Shown here: positions 35,779 through 48,400 of the stretch, in pieces | How positions within the stretch are numbered: the first letter of the stretch is position 1 | How the letters are laid out: every line of letters begins with the position of its first letter | Assembly (NCBI GenBank): GCA_029931535.1 | Contig: JAQPZY010001596.1 | Span: 1,054,001 to 1,118,000 of the forward strand | Origin: Margaritifera margaritifera | Taxonomy: Eukaryota > Mollusca > Bivalvia > Unionida > Margaritiferidae | DNA length: 64,000 bases | Direction: 5' to 3' | Notes under the pieces: generated by a model | What the model saw: the letters and a program-made list of their open reading frames with translations, nothing else | What the model was told of the DNA's origin: nothing | The model's database searches: none | Position numbers and translations under genes: made by a program

Positions 35779-37090
35779 GACCACTCGGGGTACCCGCTGG
35801 TGACGAGTGGTCAGTTAGTTATCAAATTGTAGCTCCTACGTCATATCGACAGGTAATACTTAGCTTATCTCAAGCAATGCCGTTGTCTGGTCATTTAGGA
35901 GTTAATAAGACCTATCACAAAATCTTAAATCATATTTATTGGTCGAAAATTTAAAGTGATGTTTCTAAGTTTTGTAGATCTTGTCATTCTTGTCAAATAG
36001 TGGGAAAACCCAATCAGACGATACCCAAACCTCATCTGTCACCTATTCCTGCATTTGATGAACCATTCAGTAAAATAATGGTAGATTGCGTCGGCCCATT
36101 ACCTAAGACCAAGTTAGGCAACCAATTCTTGTTGACGATTATGTGTTCGTGCACAAGATTTCCAGAAGCTATTCCTTTACGGAATATCAAAGCTAAGACC
36201 ATAATGAAACCTTTGGTCAAGTTTTTCACGCTAGTCTCCCCAAGTCTGTACAATCTGATCAGGGATCTAATTTCATGTCTGGTTTATTCTAGCAGGTCTT
36301 GCATGAATTAGGTATACAAAAGTTTAGATCCTCTGCCTGCCACCCTCAGAGTCAAGGTGCTTTGGGAAGGTTCCATCAGACTTTAAAAAGTATGAGTATA
36401 TCATATTGTTATGAGACGGAGAAAGATTGGGATGGGATGAAGGTGTGCAATTGTTGTTGCTTGCAGCACGGGAGTCAGTGCAAGAGTCTCTAGAATTTAG
36501 TCTTTTTGAACTTGTGTTCGGACATTCTGTCCTGAGTCCATTAAAATTATTGAAAGAAAGACTTCTTTCTTCTGAAGAGTCAGAATTAAATCTTCTGGAC
36601 TATGTCTCTAAATTGAAAAAACAGATTGGCAAAGGCTAGCGAGATGGCACGAACTAATTTAAAATATGTCCAGTCGCAAATGAAATTGAGGTATGACAAA
36701 CAAGCGAAAGATAGGAGTTTTCAGCCAGGTGATAAAGTTTTGGCTCTGCTACCCATACCCCAAAATCCTCTTCAGGCTAAGTATTTTGGCCCCTATACCA
36801 TTGACAAAAAAGTGATTGATTTAAATTACATTTTTAATACTCCTGGGAGGAGAAAGCAGAAACAACTTTGCCACATTAATATGTTGAAACAATATGTACA
36901 CAGAGATAGCCATTTAAATTATCCAATTATTTTATTAGTACCTGTCCCACACATTCAACATTTGAATGATCATGAGAAATCTGATAGTGATGATTTCGCA
37001 GTCACAACTCTTCGCAATTCGGAAATTCTGGACGATCTGGACCAGAAACTTTCGCATCTACTGCCGACTGAGATTAACGAACTGAAGTAG
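35779..37090 (+). pseudogene. Integrase of the Gmr1-like element, disrupted
   Basis: The HHCC zinc-binding domain is readable: GHLGVNKTYHKILNHIYW, then a TAA at 35953-35955, then CRSCHSC. The DDE core has IMVDCVGPLPKTKLGNQ (first Asp). A frame change near 36230 separates it from the second Asp in SDQGSNF. The third motif reads SQGALGRFHQ, where the catalytic Glu is Gly. The C-terminal domain (PGDKVLALLPIP, FGPYTID) is well preserved from 36626 to 37090. The placement before reverse transcriptase is notable. Confidence 0.85.
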
Positions 37091-37630
37091 CTGATAAAAG
37101 AAAATGAACATTTATTTCCAGCTATTCCCACACGAACCAACAAAATAGTCCATGATGTCGAAATAGTAAATTCAACACATATAAAACAGCACCCTTATAG
37201 GATGAACCCACTCAAACAAGACTATCTGAAGAAAGAAATTCAGTATTTACTGGAAAATGACTTTATTGAACCAAGCAAAAGTGACTGGAGTTCACCATGT
37301 ATTAAAGTGCCGAAACCAGATAAGACTTTCCGGATGTTTACTGATTACAGAAAAGTAAATAGCGTCACCAAGACAGATTCATTTCCAATTCCTAGAATTG
37401 ATGACTGTATTGACAGGATTGGAAATGCCAAATACGTCACAAAATTTGACCTATTGAAGGGATTCTATCAAATTCCACTTACGGAGAGAGCAAAAGAAAT
37501 TTCAGCATTCGTGACTCCAGATGGAGTTTACCAATACAAAGTCGTGCTATTTGGGATGAAGGGTTTCCCAAGTTCTTTCCAACGTTTGATGAAAAGGAAA
37601 ATTTGATCGCTGATGCACTTTCACGTGCAT
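37091..37630 (+). pseudogene. Reverse transcriptase 5' half fused to the last residues of RNase H
   Basis: The reverse transcriptase fingers and the first palm motif are clear: YLLENDFIEPSKSDWSSPC, FRMFTDYRKVN, and YVTKFDLLKGFYQIPL with the motif A Asp. After FGMKGFPSSFQRLMK (near 37598) the sequence jumps to ENLIADALSRA and a stop in another frame. ADALSR normally ends the RNase H domain. An internal deletion therefore removed the YxDD motif and nearly all of RNase H. The junction lies at a short purine run (AAAAGGAAAA). Confidence 0.85.
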
Positions 37631-37674
37631 AACTTTACAGTTTGCATTGATTTGTATACATGACTGTGAATAAA

Positions 37675-37705
37675 AAAAGAGAAAGAAAATATAGCGTCAA
37701 GGGGG
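37675..37705 (+). promoter_or_regulatory. Polypurine tract of the Gmr1-like element
   Basis: A-rich purines (AAAAAAAGAGAAAGAAAA) and AAGGGGGA at about 37698-37705 follow the last coding remnant, as expected before a 3' LTR. The next bases, TCCTATATTAAAC, do not match the 5' LTR start, so the 3' LTR is missing. Confidence 0.55.
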
Positions 37706-37960
37706 ATCCTATATTAAACAGGGTCAAACGTTTATGACGTCTAGCGAGAAATTAAGATTAGGCCTCCATTTTTATCTCTGTGTGTGTGCGTGCGTGTGTG
37801 TGTGTGTGACAGTTGTGTCAAGTCAAGCAAATTCTCTCGGTTACAAATGTTGCAAATTAAAGGTTTGCAAATATCCATTGCATTTAACAGTTGTTCAAAA
37901 CCATGTCAGGCATAATTTATGGCGTGTACCAAATAGGCTTCTTAAATATGTTACAATATT

Positions 37961-38201
37961 CTGCTAGCATTATATTTGGCGTGTGCCATATCTGGTTCTT
38001 ACATTTATTTCCAATGTCACAAATCGTGGTCTACATTCTGCTAGCATTATATTTGGCGTGTGCCATATCTGGTTCTTACATTTATTTCCAATGTCACAAA
38101 TCGTGGTCTACATTCTGCTAGCATTATATTTGGCGTGTGCCATATCTGGTTCTTACATTTATTTCCAATGTCACAAATCGTGGTCTACATTCTGCTAGCA
38201 T
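37961..38201. repeat. 77-bp tandem repeat, three identical copies plus an edge copy
   Basis: The unit beginning CTGCTAGCATTATATTTGGC repeats at 37961, 38038 and 38115, and its first bases return at 38192. A diverged copy lies just upstream (37915-37960). Hydrophobic frames on the plus strand are repeat by-products. Confidence 0.9.
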
Positions 38202-38279
38202 GACTCTGACCGATTTTTTCCCCAAGTCATTGTGCTTGTTACAAATATGCGTTTATCGTACAATGAGTAAAACTTTCAC

Positions 38280-38545
38280 CCAGGCGATATAGCCTCTAAC
38301 GGGACTCCAAATGTTAAAAAAAAACTTCGAGAGTTTATAGCCTCAAACGGGATTTTAACGTGGGGAAAATTTATGGTCGAAAGTGTATAGTCTCTAAGGG
38401 GAATTTAACATGTGGGGTCACTATAGACTAAAACGGAAAATTAACATTACACCGTAGGTTTAGATTTGAGGAGCGATATGATATATAAACATTTACGGCC
38501 TAAAACTGGAATGTTAATGTTAAAATATTTAGATACTATCCAACA
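38280..38545. repeat. Degenerate tandem repeat of ~50-60 bp units
   Basis: Variants of 'TATAGCCTCTAACGGGA-TT-AACGTGGGG' recur at 38289, 38335, 38387 and 38425, with a further diverged trace near 38490. Confidence 0.6.
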
Positions 38546-38599
38546 CATATTTTTATTGATGTCCAATACCCCGCACTATACTATCCAACAAGGCGTATG

Positions 38600-38910
38600 A
38601 AGTGACTAAAAACCCCACACCTATTCAACGAAAAGGGTAGGAGTGTTTATGTACACCCTATACTTACATACATACAAACACATTATCACACAAGAGGGGG
38701 TAGGTAGGATATAAAAGAACGGAGATGAAATACATACACACACTGTCACACACAAGCAAAGGGTAGTAGTGCTTATACATACAAAGATGCATGCACACAC
38801 ACATCTTATCACACCACGCCATACATGCATACATGCATGCACACACGCATCTTATCACACCACGCCAAAGCAAAGAGTAGTAGTGTATATATACACACTA
38901 TACCCTCAAA
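38600..38910. repeat. Degenerate tandem repeat rich in CACA/CATACATG units
   Basis: Blocks around 'GGGTAGTAGTGCTTATACATAC' and 'CACACATCTTATCACACCAC' return about every 100-130 bp. The third and fourth blocks are nearly identical (CATCTTATCACACCACGCCA). Confidence 0.65.
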
Positions 38911-39442
38911 TGCAAGAAGGGGTAAGAGGTTGTAGCGAACAGAAAGAGACCTTTACGATCCAAGACTTCTAAATATCTAGGATTACATCGACGTTCACCA
39001 TTGAGACGGCAGAAGCAGCAGTTAGTACCAACACTATCACATCAGCAACATTAGTAGGACTTGGTCGAGGAAAAGGTTTAAGACAGTTGTAGTTAATTTT
39101 AAAAAGTCCATGATTTATTCAAAAGCCTCAACGGCCCTTTTTAGGGTCACCTATATGTCTTTGAAAAGAGATATTACTCAATGATTACCAAATCAAACAA
39201 AATTCAGATCCCTTCCATTATAAAACGTGTGCGTGTGTGAGTGCGTGAATATCTTTTCTTGCATTACTATATGTGTATATTCGTGGTTTCCAGTCTAGAA
39301 CACCGGTGCAGGATGGCTCTATTCTACTTCACACTTGACCTTTATGTTGACTCGTGGACTCAAAGTAGCAAAAACTTCCCAATTTCATGATCACTTGAAC
39401 ATGCTTTCACAATAATAAAGATAAACATTAATTTCAACACAT
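38911..39442. other. Intergenic DNA, no features
   Basis: No coding or repeat structure is seen apart from short GT-rich runs. Confidence 0.35.
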
Positions 39443-39730
39443 TTACGTACCAAAGCGAACAGTGGTTGAAGCTAAGTGTCCCGTAAACAGATCGTTTCGC
39501 ACTGATTGACCTAACTACATTACGTACTAAATCGAGCAGTGGTTGAAGTTAAGTCTTCCTCAAACAAGACGTTTTGTACTGATTGGTGTAACTACTTTAC
39601 GTACTAAACAGCAAATATGCCGTTTCGCACTGATTGACCTAGCTACAGCGTGTACTAAAGTGAACAGTAGTTAAAATTAAGTGTCCCGCAAACATGTCGT
39701 TTTCGCACTGATTGACCAAGCCACATGAAC
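39443..39730. repeat. Diverged tandem repeat, unit ~85-95 bp, about three to four copies
   Basis: The pattern 'TTACGTACTAAA-CGA-CAGTGGTTGAAG-TAAGTGTCCC-CAAACA-TCGTTTCGCACTGATTGACC' returns at 39443, 39530, 39595 (shortened) and 39650 with many substitutions. Confidence 0.75.
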
Positions 39731-41440
39731 GGATTCTTTACCTATTGCGAGCATAGTGCACACAATTGAATATTATCGAATGAACGCAATAAAATGTGGC
39801 GCGTTCCAAATATAAGTATACAATTATGTCAGCATGTGTTGCCCATACTATCAGCTGGCCAAGACGTGTGCCAAAACATAAAATATGACAATGATACGAT
39901 TCTCTCCAACGAACTGACTCCAACTTAAGCAAAGCGTGGAGCGAAACAGTTTTCACGTCTCACCTCTGTCACCGTCTCAAATCATCTGGGTCAAAATTAG
40001 GTCATACTTTGTTTGTTTTTCATTTAGTCAATAGGAAACGTCAGTTCTGACCGAATTCCCCCCTCCCCCATTCAAGACACGCAGTGCAAAATATTACCTA
40101 TGTATAGTTAAGCTAATAATTCTTTTTTATTTATTTTTTTTCTATTTTTTATTTCTTTTATTCAAAAGGCAAAGTTCTCAGATCTTTTTAATGCCTAGAG
40201 ACTTGAAACTAACACTGAATTTTATTGCTTTCGCAAAAACACATTGACCTCACCGGCAAATCAAGCCATATGTAAGACACCTATCTGCCTTCCTATTTAC
40301 GAACTTCTTCATTTGAAATGTATCTGCATGGTAATAGCTGCGTAGGAATTATCTATTTCTCTAAATGAAAAAAAAAATGCTGTCATTCTTTTTTGAAAGA
40401 ATTCGTCCAAAATAAAACTAAATGTATTGATTTTCAATTAGATTTACAGAATGCATAAATAGTGTCTATTTGTATCTATCTTTTAATCTTCCTTATGATA
40501 GGAAAGAGCCACATGATATTAAACTGATGTAGATTATTATATCCCTTTTCAATGAAAATGTCTTCAGTAAGTTGACCTGCATTGCAGTGTATAATGAATA
40601 TTTTAGACAGACTCAAAACGTGCTCATAAGGAGGAATAATATTGATATTCATTGTCTCTTGCGATGTAAATAGTACGATTATGGTATTGGTGGTATCTTT
40701 TCTCTCACATATCAACATCTTTACCATGAAATATCTTTATAGATGCAAATACAACCAAGGATAAATATGCATGTATTAATTATCGACCACCTATGGGAAA
40801 AAAGTGTTCCATAGCCACAGTTTTGAAGCGTATCCAAATAGTTTCAAGCCCAAAATGTTACCTAATTTCATCATCATCATAATTGACAGTAGAAATATTT
40901 GATTTTAGATCGTTGTAAATATTATTCGAGTCATTTCTTTTCCAGTCACAACAACGTTCCTCGGGGAAAGAATAAGAGAGATTGAAAGTCATCCAGTCGC
41001 GGCAGGGTGCATACATGAACTAGCAGAGAAATAAAAATGCGCAGGAGCTAATTTGAAATGTATTTAATTATTTATTGAATCTCATCATAGTACATCACAT
41101 AGTGTGCAAGGATAAAACCAATAAAACGACCTATGCCAATTTCTACATGTAATTATAAGAAACCATATATTATGCAGTTAAGGCAAAATGAACAAACGAA
41201 CCCGATTGTCAAAATTAACAATACGTCATTTATAGAGAAACCTTAGATACTATGATTGTTTATATTGAGGAGAGAAGTAATAAATCTTAATCATCATAAT
41301 CACCATCTATAAAAACTTTTACAATTAAAATCATTTTACACGACACAGATGTAAGCACTTAAAACCGGACCTACAAGACTGCACAAAGAGGAGAAGTTTA
41401 AAGCTTGACAAACTTTAGAAAAGACTATTTCTTTTCTCTC
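39731..41440. other. Intergenic DNA, no features
   Basis: Only chance reading frames. No exon or repeat is recognised. Confidence 0.35.
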
Positions 41441-41443
41441 TCT

Positions 41444-41445
<2 letters not shown>

Positions 41446-41519
<74 letters not shown>
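41446..41519. repeat. (TA)n microsatellite
   Basis: About 74 bp of TA units following a CT run. Confidence 0.95.
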
Positions 41520-41523
<4 letters not shown>

Positions 41524-42240
41524 AAAAGAAGACAATTATTTATATAAAGCGTATATCTAATTTGTAATATTGAAAGCAGGTTTTGGCAAACAATCCTCAC
41601 AAATGTTGAGCTGGAAAACAAGAATATACATATATCTGTATATCTGTACCTGATAAAGTAGAAACTGTATTGAAGTGTACACTTGCCATATCAAATAAAT
41701 CTGACACAGTCCTATATTAGAGATTTATTAATAACATGTAGTTTATCATTACTACATGTTTGACAGAAAGGAAAAGTTCGCCATTCTTTTGTGCTTGATT
41801 ACAACACATGCCGGTCTCAATTTTAAGAAGTCCAACTCCTCAACTTAACTTTGCTAAAGTGGACGTGTGCTTGACTGTCAGAACTATTTTACAGTAATGT
41901 TCGGGACAGTATTCTTTTGTTTAAAGTCTGTAAGTTCTGAGTTTATTACATCTTTGTACCATTACGACTGGGCCGCTTTGAAAGTTATTCTGCCAATCTA
42001 GAATATATGACTCTGTTAATTTTCCTATAACTTCCTCAATCATATTCTAAACATTATAGCTCTAATCATTATTATTATCGCATGCATTCACATTTAATCT
42101 CTCCATTGTTTATTTGACATTATAACATCAGTTTTTACAATTTTTAGTTCCTTTAGCCAGGCACTAGTCAAATACATTTCATGGTATTATCACTATTCAT
42201 GACGATAAGACAATGCACTATGTGCATACAGCATTCCACT
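41520..42240. other. Intergenic DNA, no features
   Basis: No coding signal. It may be the 3' flank of the LINE copy on the minus strand. Confidence 0.35.
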
Positions 42241-42246
42241 GCCTAA

Positions 42247-43910
42247 CTAACGATCGCCGGCTATTAGCCCATATCCCCTGCGACAGCTGATGTTGGGGTA
42301 TAGAATCCAGTCCCTAAAAAGCCGTACGGCCCTATCTTCCACCGCATTAATGGAAACATATGTTTTGTCAGTCCCCCCCCTCCCCGAAGCTTCCAACTGA
42401 GATATGATCAGCCAAGTCATTAATTCATAAATCCTGGTAAACAACCGATAAGACATTCCACCCATCGATTTAAATTGAGGTATTAGCAGGCACCGAGATC
42501 CACTAGCACTTTGGACAACTATTTCTGCAAAAACATTATAGTCCAGATACAAATTGATAAGCAATTCCAAGTATTTATAGCTGAATACAGTATGTAAACA
42601 ATCATCTCCATATTAGAAAAATAAAAAATGACATATTCATTGATACTGGATGGCAGTACACAACATTATTTGTTTTAACATTGACTTACATATCATTTAA
42701 TTTACATACAGTTTTTAAAGTATTTAACATATACTGTATATCAGTTTCATTTGTATTCTAGCAAAACAATGTCATCTGCATACGGGCAAATACAGACATA
42801 ATCATTATTAATTGTAGCACCTTTACTTCTGGCTTTAATTTTAGGTGCAATGTCATTAACAAAAGATTGGAAGTAATGGCGGAAGTGAGCAATCTTGTTG
42901 CAGACCGTATATAGCATCCAACCAATCTGTAAACCATCCATTTATGTGCATACATGTTGAAACTAAATCATGCAAAGATTTTATAGCCTCTTTCTTTTAA
43001 TCCTCTAGAAAATAAGATATGTTCACTGAATCGCTAGCATTCGTGAATTGGATAAAACACAGAATGTGTCTATAGTATTTTACTCAAGAAGATACATGAC
43101 CAAAAGAACTACGGTTCTTTGTAAACCCTTTTGTTCATCAATACGGATATCATTATTTTCTGCCCATTTTGTTAATCTGGCATTAATGTTATGAGAATAC
43201 AATTTATACATGGAATTTGAAAGAATAACGCCTCTATATGACATGGAGTTCCTTGAGTCTATGGTGCTAGCTTTCGGTATGGGATTTAGTAAACCCTCAC
43301 TCCATCACAATGGAATCTGCCCTGTTTGAAAACAAACATTAAACAAAACGTTCGGAAATTAAATTGACAAATCATTTCCCAATATAAAGGATGGGATATT
43401 ATCTTCGAATCATCATGAGTCACCTCTAAGTTTTTTTTACGGTAGAACGTACTTCAAAACTCAAAATATTGGTGATAACATGTGATTCCATTGATTGTGT
43501 AATAGCAGAATCAGATAAATCATACATTATTTCATATCGAACTGTGTTAAGGATTATACAGAGAGCCGAATTCTGCTTGTCACTTATTTAATACTAATTC
43601 GCGATCTGATGAAACTGACCAATTTTCTACTTCCACCTTCGTGGAATTTGCTTGTTGCCTCGACTGTGCTACCCATATCTTGCAAATATCTTTTCAAAAC
43701 TGCGCTAATTAGTATTAACGTTATCTAGTATATGAAACCAATCTTATCTTTTGCGCTCTGAACTTCACTTTGAAATCTTTTTCCGGGCGGCAACAAAATC
43801 CGCTTTCAAAACATGCTTGCGGTGCTTACCTTTACGACTAATACGTCTGCGCTCTCTTTAGGAACTGTATTTTGCTGTGCCGTTAGTGTCACTCCACCAA
43901 CATTTGCTGA
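42247..43910 (-). pseudogene. Degenerate non-LTR retrotransposon (LINE) reverse transcriptase
   Basis: Read on the minus strand from 43.9 kb downward, in shifting frames. Near 43200-43330 a stretch reads LNPIPKASTIDSRNSMSYRG then NSMYKLYSHNINARLTKWAE and NDIRIDEQKG, a typical reverse transcriptase fingers region. Motif A is degenerate (FIQFTNASDSVN, with Gln for the catalytic Asp). ICPYADDIVLLEY near plus 42765-42795 is the catalytic motif C. The C-terminal ORF 42247-42570 has INAVEDRAVRLF, like the segment after the thumb in CR1/L2/RTE-type elements. Stops and frame changes are frequent. It differs from the LINE at 18 kb, so two families are present. Confidence 0.8.
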
Positions 43911-44345
43911 GCCTTGTGCGTTTAATATAAACACTAGTATGTACATTAATTGTTTTATGTCGTAGCTTGTCGTACATTTCATCGACATACATGCAGAAAA
44001 CTATATACACATTAAAAATATCAACTTTCATTATCATTCCAATTTCTAATTCTTCCATAATTTCATTTATATCACTTTCATTCAGAAATGACTTTGGTAT
44101 ATTTTTGTATTGTAACTTAAATGAGGCAGACGTAAATGGAAGAACTATCACCAACACAAATATCTCTTGTCTCAGCAATATCACAGTGTACATTCTACAT
44201 AAGACAAGAATGGTCTGGATTAGACCTTAGAGCGACATTCCACCCCTGTATAAAAAGCAGTAATAAGTTCAGTTGAACACATTACGTTAAAATAATTAAT
44301 ATTTCCAAAATACGCGCGAGTAACAAGCAGGAATTTTGAAAACTT
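43911..44345. other. Flank of the LINE copy and start of the minisatellite region
   Basis: No domain is readable. It may include decayed upstream LINE sequence. Confidence 0.3.
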
Positions 44346-45445
44346 GACACTTAGGGGAACTCCGATCATACAGACTTTATAGACACTTAGGGGAACTCCG
44401 ATCATACAGACTTTATAGACACTTAGGGGAACTCCGATCATACAGACTTTATAGACACTTAGGGAACTCCGATCATACAGACTTTATAGACACTTAGGGG
44501 AACTCCGATCATACAGACTTTATAGACACTTAGGGAACTCTGATCATACAGACTTTATAGACACTTAGGGGAACTCCGATCATACAGACTTTATAGACAC
44601 TTAGGGGAACTCCGATCATACAGACTTTATAGACACTTAGGGAACTCCGATCATACAGACTTTATAGACACTTAGGGGAACTCCGATCATACAGACTTTA
44701 TAGACACTTAGGGGAACTCCGATCATACAGACTTTATAGACACTTAGGTCAACTCCGATCATACAGACTTTATAGACACTTAGGGAACTCCGATCATACA
44801 GACTTGATAGACACTTAGGGAACTCCGATCATACAGACTTTATAGACACTTAGGGAACTCCGATCATACAGACTTTATAGACACTTAGGTCAACTCCGAT
44901 CATACAGACTTTATAGACACTTAGGGAACTCCGATCATATAGACTTTATAGACACTTAGGGAACTCCGATCATACAGACTTTATAGACACTTAGGGAACT
45001 CCGATCATACAGACTTTATAGACACTTAGGTCAACTCCGATCATACAGACTTTATAGACACTTAGGGAACTCCGATCATACAGACTTTATAGACACTTAG
45101 GGAACTCCGATCATACAGACTTTATAGACACTTAGGGAACTCCGATCATACAGACTTTATAGACACTTAGGGGAACTCCGATCATACAGACTTTATAGAC
45201 ACTTAGGGAACTCCGATCATACAGACTTTATAGACGCTTAGGGAACTCCGATCATACAGACTTTATAGACACTTAGGTCAACTCCGATCATACAGACTTT
45301 ATAGACACTTAGGGAACTCCGATCATACAGACTTTATAGACACTTAGGGAACTCCGATCATACAGACTTTATAGACACTTAGGGGAACTCCGATCATACA
45401 GACTTTATAGACACTTAGGGGAACTCCGATCATACAGACTTTATG
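44346..45445. repeat. 35/36-bp minisatellite, about 31 copies, with higher-order pattern
   Basis: The unit is ACACTTAGGGGAACTCCGAT plus CATACAGACTTTATAG. Three alleles of the variable site occur: AGGGGAAC (36 bp), AGGGAAC (35 bp) and AGGTCAAC (36 bp). In the centre, AGGTCAAC marks every fourth copy (copies 12, 16, 20) separated by three AGGGAAC units. The edges are richer in AGGGGAAC. There are no unique spacers between units. Confidence 0.95.
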
Positions 45446-48400
45446 CAAGGGTTGACGTAATAAAACAATGTAGGAAAAATGATTATGGACGATATGTACT
45501 GCGGATCTTCGATGGATAGATAGAATAGTTTCCGATAAAAAAAATATAATGGCTTTTGTCCTAGTATGGTCAGGTTTCATTTATATGAGATATGATAATA
45601 TACATGCTTTTACTGCCGTCGATCAACCTTTCACTATAGGCGCAAACTTGGATTGAAACATAGTATTATATCTTGGTAGTTTATGAAGAACATATAACTT
45701 TTAAAGGCATATTTTTCTGGTTTATTTGTTTGCTTTTTTCTTCTAAATTTATAACTTAAAGTTCGAAGGGATCAGTAATATGTACTATAATATCACGATG
45801 TAACAATTATTACAAGACTGGGCTATAAAGTCTTTAATTTAGGCGTTCTGGATGATCGAAAAGTTGAGCATAAGAGAGAGGATGCTCTCAAATCAAACAA
45901 TGGCTTAAACTCACAGTGGAGCCCTCCACAACGTTACTAGAAATTGTATATTTACCAGACTGACTTCATATAGATATGTAAGTAATCTAGTACAGTCTCA
46001 CTTCATATGCACTAAATGAGTGAGTTTAAAATCAATATCTGGACTAAATAATAAGATTCATGAACAGCAGTAAAGGGGGAGGTGGTAGACAGTTCGGGGT
46101 GGGGTGGGGGCGTAGACAGTTATGAAACAATCATACGGTTAAAACCGTTTTAAACGTCATCGAACCCCTATAAGAGAGCATTTTTAGAACCGTTATGTAT
46201 ATTGAATTTATTATATGTGTCCGTGAATGTAAATTGTACTTGAGTCAGATTATGGTCATTTTGTAAACAACATGTTCAGTCTGTAAGGAATCTGTTTTAG
46301 TTGTGTTGTTGAAATCAGACATAATTTGAGAGGAATTGTTTATTTAAATACTCATTGGAAATACTAAAGTGCTCATAGATTTTAGGACTTTTGGAAATGT
46401 ATGTGAATTCATTCAAAACATTCCAGATTTCACCATTGGTGTACATCATGACATTCAAGACTTCTGGTATATCAGGACATTCAAGGCTATTGGAATTCAT
46501 TAGGAACATTATATATATGTTTGGACTTGTGATTAGAACACTTAGGATTATTTGGACTTTAGTTCACATTATTGTAAGTGTCTTTTGAATTTTCCCTTTC
46601 TTTGTCTAGAAGAAATAAATTGCTTGTTGATTTTACTTGATTTTGCTTTCTTTCTGTTACATATTTTTTGGCCATAGAGTCTTAACAGAACACTGTTAAA
46701 TCTCTCAAACAATCTACCGGTTACAACCAGTTAAATAGCATCATACCATATCCGAGAACATCACTAGAACACTTGTAAATTTAAAATGCATACAACATTT
46801 TACAGAAATTTGAATACCAGGACTATTAATTTATTCGCTGCTCTAGAATACCCTCGACTCTCTACAACACTTGTAAATTTCTAAATCACATCCAACACAC
46901 TGTAGTTCCTGGATCATATTGTAGTTTCTTAAGTGTACATTGAGTACAATGAAAATAAATAACATGCTAAACATTTTGGTCAAGGGAGCTAAATCTCCGT
47001 GTGTTGGTTATGCTATTACGAGCTATTTCCCTTGTCTGTAATACAACATATACGACAGTTAAGTAGCAACTGATCCTAAGTATTTTTTTTCTTTCAATAT
47101 TTTTGCAAACATTAAAAAACGAATGCGAAAATTTAAAAGGTTAAGACTATAAAATTTAGTATTCAACTGGGTTTCCTTTGTTTAAAATTATCTCAGAACG
47201 GGCTTGTGTGCACTGAAGATATTTGATAAAAACATGTATTTAAATGAACTACATACCCTTTTGAATTTAATGTTAACAAGAACAGTATATGCAAATAATA
47301 TAGCATCCATTATTGCTGGGCTCACCAGTACTCTCAAGTCAATTCAGTCGTTCAAGTATGACAGTGGATGGAGTTGCTTCGTCATGAGCTGAAGTAATAT
47401 GTTATCAAATCAGTGCCAATGGTTTTAATTAAGATAGCAGACCATGCAAAACCTTCGTGCACCTTAAATCTCTAGAAACGGTTACACATACAATGTAATT
47501 AAAACGATTCAACAACATCCCTCCCAATTCGTCTTAGAATAAAAGATGAATACTGTTCCTGACATTGGCATGGCGCACCCAAACTCCAATGAGGGCTGCC
47601 CTCTGGAATTGACAGTCTAACGTCCTCAGATGAGCTTTTGCAAAGAAATGATTACAAGTTCAAAGATTAAAGACAGCTTTTCTGAATCTACGAATTAGTA
47701 TGGAAATATGCATTGAAAATGTGTAAATCACATCCATCATATTCCTCAAAGGATTATACCGTATTTATTCTGCAGTTTTCAAGGAAGTGATATAAATATT
47801 TCACGAGTTTCACATAAAAGCAACAATCTCAGCATCAAGAAATAAGGTGCAATTTTTTTAAAGTTTACATGGTATAAAAGCGGGTTAAAGAAAGTTGTGT
47901 TACAAAACAACATACAGGAGGATACACATTTTTGGCTTGTCGATTTCAAACATCAACAAGATGTCTTGCAATGTTTTAGAAAAGATGACATTTATAGATT
48001 ATATTAACCGATAGCATTGAGATAAGTAACACAGATCATAATAGAAAGATTGTTAAAACAGTGCAGTATGAAGCAGGAATAACTTACATATTTGACGTGA
48101 GTAAATAAAAAGAAAATGATTTGGCGACATATACAGTACAATTCTAAGATCTTCTAAACTTTATATGGTCAATCTTCAACGACTCGAGAAAAATAGAAAT
48201 AATTTACAGAACCATTCGAAGATCTCGCAAACTGTATAAGGTCAACAACAGCAGCACATGGTGACTCATTATATGACGTAGCTGTTTTGTATCATTAAAA
48301 ACGAAAGCAATGGCAAAATGTGGTGAAAGTCAGAAATTATTCATACGTTATATATGATTGAAGAAACGTTAAAAAATTTATGAAAATAAAGTTCCCGTTT

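Larger units (their letters stand above)
32632..37705 (+). mobile_element. Degenerate Ty3/Gypsy-type LTR retrotransposon with integrase before reverse transcriptase (Gmr1-like)
   Basis: The parts are read in order: 5' LTR, primer-binding site, gag, protease, integrase, reverse transcriptase, a remnant of RNase H, and a polypurine tract. Integrase coming before reverse transcriptase is the Copia-like order that, among Ty3/Gypsy elements, is known for the Gmr1 group. The copy is dead. Gag and pol show frame changes and stops, catalytic residues of protease and integrase are replaced, most of reverse transcriptase and RNase H is deleted, and no 3' LTR follows the polypurine tract. Individual parts are listed separately. 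Confidence 0.85.

Noticed and set aside
37734..38198. Hydrophobic plus-strand ORFs as small membrane proteins
   Set aside because: They are frames of a 77-bp tandem repeat.
44346..45445. CRISPR-like array of 35/36-bp units
   Set aside because: Units are contiguous with no unique spacers, and the DNA is eukaryotic. It is a minisatellite.
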